Positions 13,143-15,266 of a DNA stretch of 15,266 bases are shown here, one piece after another. Source of the DNA: JBCAWW01 sp039024315 (GTDB lineage Bacteria; Bacteroidota; Bacteroidia; J057); NCBI GenBank assembly GCA_039024315.1, contig JBCCQN010000194.1, forward strand, positions 1 to 15,266, written 5' to 3'. Position 1 is the stretch's first letter. Every line of letters begins with the position of its first letter. A model generated the notes under the pieces. It was not told the origin of the DNA. It made no database searches and saw only the letters and a program-made list of their open reading frames with translations. A program made the position numbers and the translations under genes.

Positions 13143-14555
13143 ATGCTTTTCAATTCTCTCGCATATTTGGTCTTTTTCCCCACGGTGGTGAGTCTCTTTT
13201 TTTTGCTCCCGCACCGTTTTCGATGGGCCTTATTACTAGCAGCTAGCTATTATTTTTACCTTTCTTGGAAGGCAGAGTATCTAATTCTCATCATCTTTTC
13301 TACCCTAGTGGCTTATTTCGCCGCGAGACAGATGGAAAAGGAGATTACGCCTGTCCAGAAGAAATTATATCTCGTTCTTTCAGTGGGCACCAATCTAGGC
13401 GTGCTCTTTTTCTTTAAATATTTCAACTTTGTCAGCCAATCGGTCCAAAATCTACTGGATCAATTTAGCCTTGAAATCGCCGCTCCATATTTGGACTTTT
13501 TGCTTCCCGTGGGTATTTCGTTCTATACCTTCCAGACCCTGAGTTATACCATTGATGTTTATTGGGGCAAGCAGCCAGCAGAATCGCACCTAGGGATATT
13601 TGCACTATACGTGAGCTTTTTTCCTCAATTAGTGGCCGGCCCGATTGAGCGTCCGGGCAACCTCATCCCTCAATTCAAACAGCAGCAGCACTTAGACTAC
13701 AAGCGTATTTCTAGTGGTATCAAACTGATGCTATGGGGCTTTTTCAAGAAGTTGGTCGTGGCAGATCGTCTTGCCCTCTACGTCAATGAGATTTACGGCC
13801 AGCCTGAGCAGTTTTCAGGTCTTAGTCTTTTACTCGCGACCATACTTTTTTCCTTTCAGATCTATTGCGACTTTTCTGCTTACAGCGATATTGCTATAGG
13901 TACTGCCCGCTGTATGGGCTATGATCTAATGGAAAATTTCCGCCGGCCTTATTTCGCCACTAGCGTTTCTGACTTCTGGCGACGCTGGCATATTTCCCTT
14001 TCGACTTGGTTTAGGGATTATCTCTACATCCCCTTGGGCGGCAATCGCGTTTCTGTTCCGCGTTGGTATCTCAATTTGATGATCGTTTTTATCGTCAGTG
14101 GGCTCTGGCATGGGGCCAATTGGACCTTTGTGCTTTGGGGAGCCTTACATGGATTTTATTTGGTAGCGAGTTTGCTTTTGGGCCCTTTCAGGGAACGCTT
14201 AGCCAAGGCCTTGCCCAATGGATTATACCAAGGAATGAGCATCCTCCTGACCTATGTTTTGGTATTACTAGCATGGGTGTTTTTCCGAGCTGAAAGCATA
14301 GAGGATGCGTTCTACGCAGTAGGCCAAATACTCACCCTCCAAGGACCCCTCTACTACAAAGGCTTCTTTTTGATCCACTTGGTTTACGCCTTTATTGCCG
14401 TCGGTATCCTACTTTTGGTCGAGTTTTACCAAGAATGGGGCAACAAAAGGCAACTTTTTCGCCTTCCCGCTAGTCTCACATATGCAGGCCTGATTGTCGC
14501 TATCCTTTTGTTAGGAGTGTTTGACGGAGGTCAGTTTATCTATTTTCAATTCTAA
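13143..14555 (+). CDS. MBOAT-family membrane O-acyltransferase (AlgI/PatA-like)
   Basis: The 470-residue polytopic membrane protein has about ten or more hydrophobic segments. It shows LPVGISFYTFQTLSYTIDVY (121-140), FFPQLVAGPIERP (159-171), FQIYCDFSAYSDIAIG (238-253), FRRPYFATSVSDFWRRWHIS (266-285), YLYIPLGGNR (293-302) and VSGLWHGANW (318-327) with the catalytic histidine H323, then ALHG (H336). These mark the AlgI/DltB/PatA branch of MBOAT enzymes, which pass an acyl group (often acetyl) across the inner membrane to polysaccharide or another acceptor, usually with an SGNH-type periplasmic partner. The next gene looks like that partner and begins at the base after this stop codon. It starts 14 bases after gmhB. 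The acyl group and acceptor cannot be read from the sequence. Confidence 0.93.
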   Translation: MLFNSLAYLVFFPTVVSLFFLLPHRFRWALLLAASYYFYLSWKAEYLILIIFSTLVAYFAARQMEKEITPVQKKLYLVLSVGTNLGVLFFFKYFNFVSQSVQNLLDQFSLEIAAPYLDFLLPVGISFYTFQTLSYTIDVYWGKQPAESHLGIFALYVSFFPQLVAGPIERPGNLIPQFKQQQHLDYKRISSGIKLMLWGFFKKLVVADRLALYVNEIYGQPEQFSGLSLLLATILFSFQIYCDFSAYSDIAIGTARCMGYDLMENFRRPYFATSVSDFWRRWHISLSTWFRDYLYIPLGGNRVSVPRWYLNLMIVFIVSGLWHGANWTFVLWGALHGFYLVASLLLGPFRERLAKALPNGLYQGMSILLTYVLVLLAWVFFRAESIEDAFYAVGQILTLQGPLYYKGFFLIHLVYAFIAVGILLLVEFYQEWGNKRQLFRLPASLTYAGLIVAILLLGVFDGGQFIYFQF

Positions 14556-15266
14556 ATGGCAGTGGCACCTCAACATAGCGCCCTCAAACAAGTCCTCATA
14601 AGAGGGGGCCGTTTCCTTTTGCTATTGGTGCTACTAGACCTGCTAGTTGGCTGGGGATTACAAAAGTGGTACTTCTCCCAATCCTCTGGCAAATATCATC
14701 GCATCACCCATGCCTTGCATGATACGGAAGCAGAAATTCTCTTCGTAGGCACCTCACATGCGGTAAGACATTTCATTCCTTCCATCTTTACGGATAGCCT
14801 TAATCAAAGTGCCTACAACTTAGGCGCCAGAGGGCAGCATCTTTACTATTGTGATGCTATGTTGGCGGGCATACTCGACCGCTATACTCCCAGCAAGATC
14901 ATCATCAATATCGATCGGGATTTGTTTTATGGGGAGGGAAACTTCGATAAACTATCTGATCTCAAACCTTACTATTGGAATACCCCTATTTTGCGCGCGC
15001 ATATCGACCAGAGAGGCCCAATGGAAAGGTTTTTGCTGCTTTCTAAGCTTTATACTTATAACTCGACCGTGCTTCACCTGCTACGATATACGGCTAAAGC
15101 CCAAAAGGATTTTAACGGCTATCTTCCTCAGTATACCTCTATGCCGGAGGATTATACACCTGAGACAGCGGACAGCACGGGATACGATTTCAGGGCAGGA
15201 TTTTCTCAACTACAGCTCCTCGAGCAACGCTTAGTCCAAGCGCAAGCAGCTGGATCTGAAGTTTAC
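14556..15266 (+). CDS. SGNH-hydrolase-like partner of the MBOAT enzyme (partial, runs off the end)
   Basis: The frame opens at the ATG directly after the MBOAT stop codon (TAAATG) and stays open for 237 codons to the window end, so the C-terminus is missing. A membrane anchor (about 19-36, LLLLVLLDLLVGWGL) precedes ILFVGTSHAVRHF (61-73), where the serine of GTSH (S67) matches block I of SGNH/GDSL enzymes, and YNLGARGQH (87-95), which resembles the next block. The catalytic Asp/His block is expected beyond the window. Proteins like this next to AlgI/PatA-type genes take part in O-acylation of polysaccharide in the periplasm, comparable to AlgJ/AlgX or DltD. Whether it is an acyltransferase or an esterase cannot be told from the N-terminal half. 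Confidence 0.75.
   Translation, partial: MAVAPQHSALKQVLIRGGRFLLLLVLLDLLVGWGLQKWYFSQSSGKYHRITHALHDTEAEILFVGTSHAVRHFIPSIFTDSLNQSAYNLGARGQHLYYCDAMLAGILDRYTPSKIIINIDRDLFYGEGNFDKLSDLKPYYWNTPILRAHIDQRGPMERFLLLSKLYTYNSTVLHLLRYTAKAQKDFNGYLPQYTSMPEDYTPETADSTGYDFRAGFSQLQLLEQRLVQAQAAGSEVY

Overview
The window reads as a chromosomal segment of a Bacteroidota bacterium, probably Saprospiria- or Cytophagia-like. The evidence is two proteins ending in type IX secretion (T9SS) type A sorting domains, TonB-plug-like repeats fused to an M56 peptidase, and several promoters of the Bacteroidota form (-33 TTTG, then TAnnTTTG after about 19-20 bp). Genus cannot be fixed from the sequence alone.

Region 1 (1-3830): the 3' end of an unrecognised gene; a convergent gene for a T9SS-exported surface protein; a non-coding stretch of about 450 bp holding two divergent promoters; and an exported calcineurin-like metallophosphoesterase with a strong terminator. 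Region 2 (3815-6900): a BlaI/BlaR1-type two-gene regulatory operon. Its promoter carries three near-identical palindromes that look like repressor operators. The BlaR1-like protein has no penicillin-binding sensor; its outer part instead carries three TonB-plug-like repeats and a T9SS sorting domain. This is the most unusual item in the window. A bidirectional terminator closes it.

Region 3 (6898-9461): a methyltransferase-like gene and fdhD on the minus strand, divergent from moaD-moaE. FdhD sulfurates molybdenum cofactor and MoaD/MoaE make molybdopterin, so this is a small molybdenum-cofactor locus. Region 4 (9462-9747) is non-coding and has nested inverted repeats just before the next operon.

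Region 5 (9748 to the end): a tightly packed plus-strand surface-polysaccharide operon. It comprises a polyprenyl-phosphate sugar transferase (first sugar onto the lipid carrier), a WecG/TagA/CpsF glycosyltransferase (second sugar), the heptose genes gmhA and a gmhB-like phosphatase, an MBOAT acyltransferase, and an SGNH-like partner cut by the window end. Together they suggest a heptose-containing, O-acylated exopolysaccharide or O-antigen. The kinase and nucleotidyltransferase needed for a nucleotide-heptose are not in the window.

No rRNA, tRNA, CRISPR array, insertion sequence or phage gene was seen.
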